In this document: in pieces, positions 61,761-64,000 of the stretch
Numbering within the stretch: the first letter of the stretch is position 1
Layout: every line of letters begins with the position of its first letter
Source of the DNA: Magicicada septendecula
Taxonomy: Eukaryota; Arthropoda; Insecta; Hemiptera; Cicadidae
Direction of reading: 5' to 3'
NCBI GenBank assembly: GCA_034769895.1
Contig: CM068367.1
Span: forward strand, 318,121,986-318,185,985
DNA: 64,000 bases
Program-made: the position numbers and the translations under genes
Notes under the pieces: model-generated
What the model was told of the DNA's origin: nothing
Database searches by the model: none
What the model saw: the letters and a program-made list of their open reading frames with translations, nothing else

Positions 61761-64000
61761 TGTAACAATATTTATATGTTTAGGTTCTTATGCTCCACGT
61801 TGTATGCGTCAATTTGTAACAATATTTTAAGAGGGGACGTAAATTATTATGCTACGGTTATATTTTGCCGCTCGCTCCCACTATCCATGCAGTCCCAATG
61901 ACGTCACTCGGAGTTGCCAACAGTTGCTCCGTCCGCTGTGCTATATTATCGTAATTCTTAATTGAAACAGTAATAATAATGCAAAGATAACACCAAACAG
62001 ATATATTCCTTTTAACGATCTTTATTCAAATGAAGCATTGCTTAATTACTTCTCGTTTTTCTTTACTGTAATTACAAATTATGACAAAATTATGTGTCTT
62101 TTTTCACAAGTTGGTAGTAGCTAAAATGTTGTGCTATAGTCGACCAACCAAAAATGATGCTTTTCGTTTTATTTCTATTAAAATAAATAATCTCAGGGCG
62201 TATTTGGTTCGGAAATTATGGTTAAACAAATAATACAACTCTTAAAATCAAAATACAAACTTCACAATATGAGGATATTACAAGGTTTTGATGTGTATAG
62301 TGCAAACTGGTAGTCGTGTATGTGTTACTCACTATTATAGGTTATGAACAGTTTAGATGCTTATTAGTTATCGTTAAAGTTTTTATGGTGTTCAAAAAAG
62401 GTGTAAAACTCAATTGGTGTTATTTTCGAGTGTTCTTTAGTGTTGGTGTAGGATAGTGTCTGTAGTTTTATTTTGTTTAATTCCTAGATAGCCGTGTACA
62501 CAAGTGTAGGTGTTGTCACATAAGATAATAAATTGTTCAAATTCACCAGATCCTCTTCTTTATTCTTCCAGGACGAAGATAGGGTCCAAGTCTTCTTTGC
62601 TTCTTCTCCCCGGATCTAAATTCTTCTGAATTAAATTCTTGAAGTTCTTTTGTTATTATAACATTTTGTATTGACTATACCAATTCGTTTTACAAAGTCT
62701 GGTATGTGTTTTCACTATTTAAAATATGATTATCTGAGACGTTTTATTAATGCGTCTGTCTTCAATGACCGTTGTTAAAGAAGTCCTATTTTATTTATCT
62801 GAATTTTCGGTTGCTAAGATAAAACTTGAAATCTGGTTGGTTGATTCAGATATACATTGTCATACAAATTCATTATTTCAATGTCTGAATTTGGTCAAAA
62901 ACTTTTAAATTAGTATAACTTTTTTGTACTGATTGGGAATTTAAAACTAATAGCATCATTATTTTGGTATTAACATTTGTGACATATAGACACCAAACAT
63001 GCCTATTTTTGCTTAAGAAATACTGATGTTACATTTTTGCTATCTGAATTTTTCTTAAATAACTTAAAACTGATTATTTCGATTCCATATTTGTTGTGTA
63101 TACTGTTAATTATAAACCTATCCATATTACATTTGTTTTATAAAATTCTAAATGTATTTCCTAAAGTTTACAAAACTCCAAAGTTTTTATAGGCCTATCT
63201 ATGTCTTGACATGTTAAATTTCTATTTTCTGTTATTATAACACCTATTAACAATGCAACTACCATCAAAACTACTCCCTATAACTCTATTAGTATTATTA
63301 TTTAAAATATAACAATAATTATTACTGTAACAACATAAAAAAACATAATTCACATTTTGTGATTAAACAATTTGTATATGCCTAGTTACATACATACTGC
63401 ATAAGGCATATCATACATATATTATTTAATAAAACTATAAATAACATCAACACAACTTTAAACGTGTTTTAAGAACATAAAAAGGAAAGTTTAATCATTT
63501 AATAATGATTTTCTATTTTTTCCATTTTTCCTAGGTAGTTCAGCCATCGCTGTACTAGGTATTTTTTCTGTTTCTTTTTATACATTTGAGAATTATTATT
63601 AGATTATATATTATTTTCTTGATAACATTATGTCCACTATTATTTACAGTTGGTTGCATGTTTCCATGTATCTATAATAATTGTTTTGTTGTATTATTTC
63701 ATTATATCATTTAGTTAACAATTTACTAATATATTATTTTACATTATATTGTATATTTGGGCCTATTATCCCTCAATTTGTATTTTGATTATTTTTATAT
63801 TTTGATACATTTAATAAAACAATTTGTTTACTTATAGTAATGGTACATAATGCTGTCTGTCTTTATAAGTATTATTCTTGTCATTATTTGAAATTTGATG
63901 TCATCATCGGGGTATTTTGCATCACTTTACCTAAACATTATTTGGGTACGGTCAGTTATAGTACAAGTCAGTCTAAAGTAGTTATTTGTTCATCTTCACT
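61761..64000 (-). repeat. 5' LTR of element E, partial
   Basis: Matches 53209-55430 base by base except for scattered changes and a 17-bp insertion near 63907-63925. Roughly 0.9 kb more is expected beyond the window. Confidence 0.95.

Larger units (their letters stand above)
53209..64000 (-). mobile_element. element E: young Ty3/gypsy-type retrotransposon with about 3-kb LTRs, cut by the right window edge
   Basis: Minus-strand order: 5' LTR (from beyond 64000 to 61761), primer-binding site, gag (about 59557-61688), protease (59028-59465), reverse transcriptase, RNase H and integrase (56378-59047), 3' LTR (to 53209). The visible 2.2 kb of the two LTRs differ by only some 15 changes and one 17-bp insertion (near 63907) by eye, so the copy is recent. 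Only two lesions are seen in the coding part: a short insertion in gag and one in-frame stop in the reverse transcriptase. No envelope gene. Confidence 0.94.

Overview
This is eukaryotic DNA, almost certainly from an arthropod and most likely an insect. Evidence: split genes with GT/AG introns, an AT-rich background, and insect-type mobile elements (Ty3/gypsy, Penelope-like, mariner, DD41D Tc1-like, hAT, Helitron, LINE). The exact order is not determined. There are no bacterial genes, operons or CRISPR arrays.

The only host genes I can support are two tandem aldo-keto reductase (AKR) genes, both on the minus strand. AKR-A starts at 22430 and runs leftwards through exons at 22350-22430, 18759-18926, 10877-11074 and 9720-9976; its last exons must lie left of position 1. 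AKR-B is represented by its last three exons (44057-44313, 42919-43078, 39810-39977), which end in a stop codon; its 5' exons are not found within the 20 kb to the right. Splice phases and exon lengths agree between the genes (exon 4 is 257 bp in both). The seven exons together cover an AKR of about 343 residues with a complete catalytic tetrad.

The rest is mostly mobile DNA. From left to right: a Ty3/gypsy copy on minus (1-5908); a decayed full-length transposase-like gene of the DUF7869 type (6256-7920); AKR-A, with a second copy of the same gypsy family (11680-17679, TSD ATAT) in intron 2 and a mariner remnant (19128-19986) plus a G-rich MITE candidate (21830-22284) in intron 1; a possible piggyBac end, a long solo-LTR-like element (24145-26889) and a hAT transposase pseudogene (27563-29488); a (CA)n tract; a pol-less LTR element 'L' (33114-38966, TSD ACAC); AKR-B, whose intron 5 holds a Penelope-like element with hammerhead ribozymes and a 488-bp foldback; a truncated Helitron (44806-47987); a nearly intact DD41D transposon (48844-50485); a LINE fragment; and a young Ty3/gypsy element 'E' with LTRs of about 3 kb (53209 to beyond 64000).

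The most interesting signal is in the LTR elements. Element L, element E and the solo LTR all carry repeated 'LTR end plus primer-binding site' modules 54-58 bp apart. In L the second module lies just inside the element, in E the extra module is already inside both LTRs, and the solo LTR seems to contain two decayed ones. This suggests LTRs that lengthen stepwise when reverse transcription is primed from a duplicated primer-binding site.
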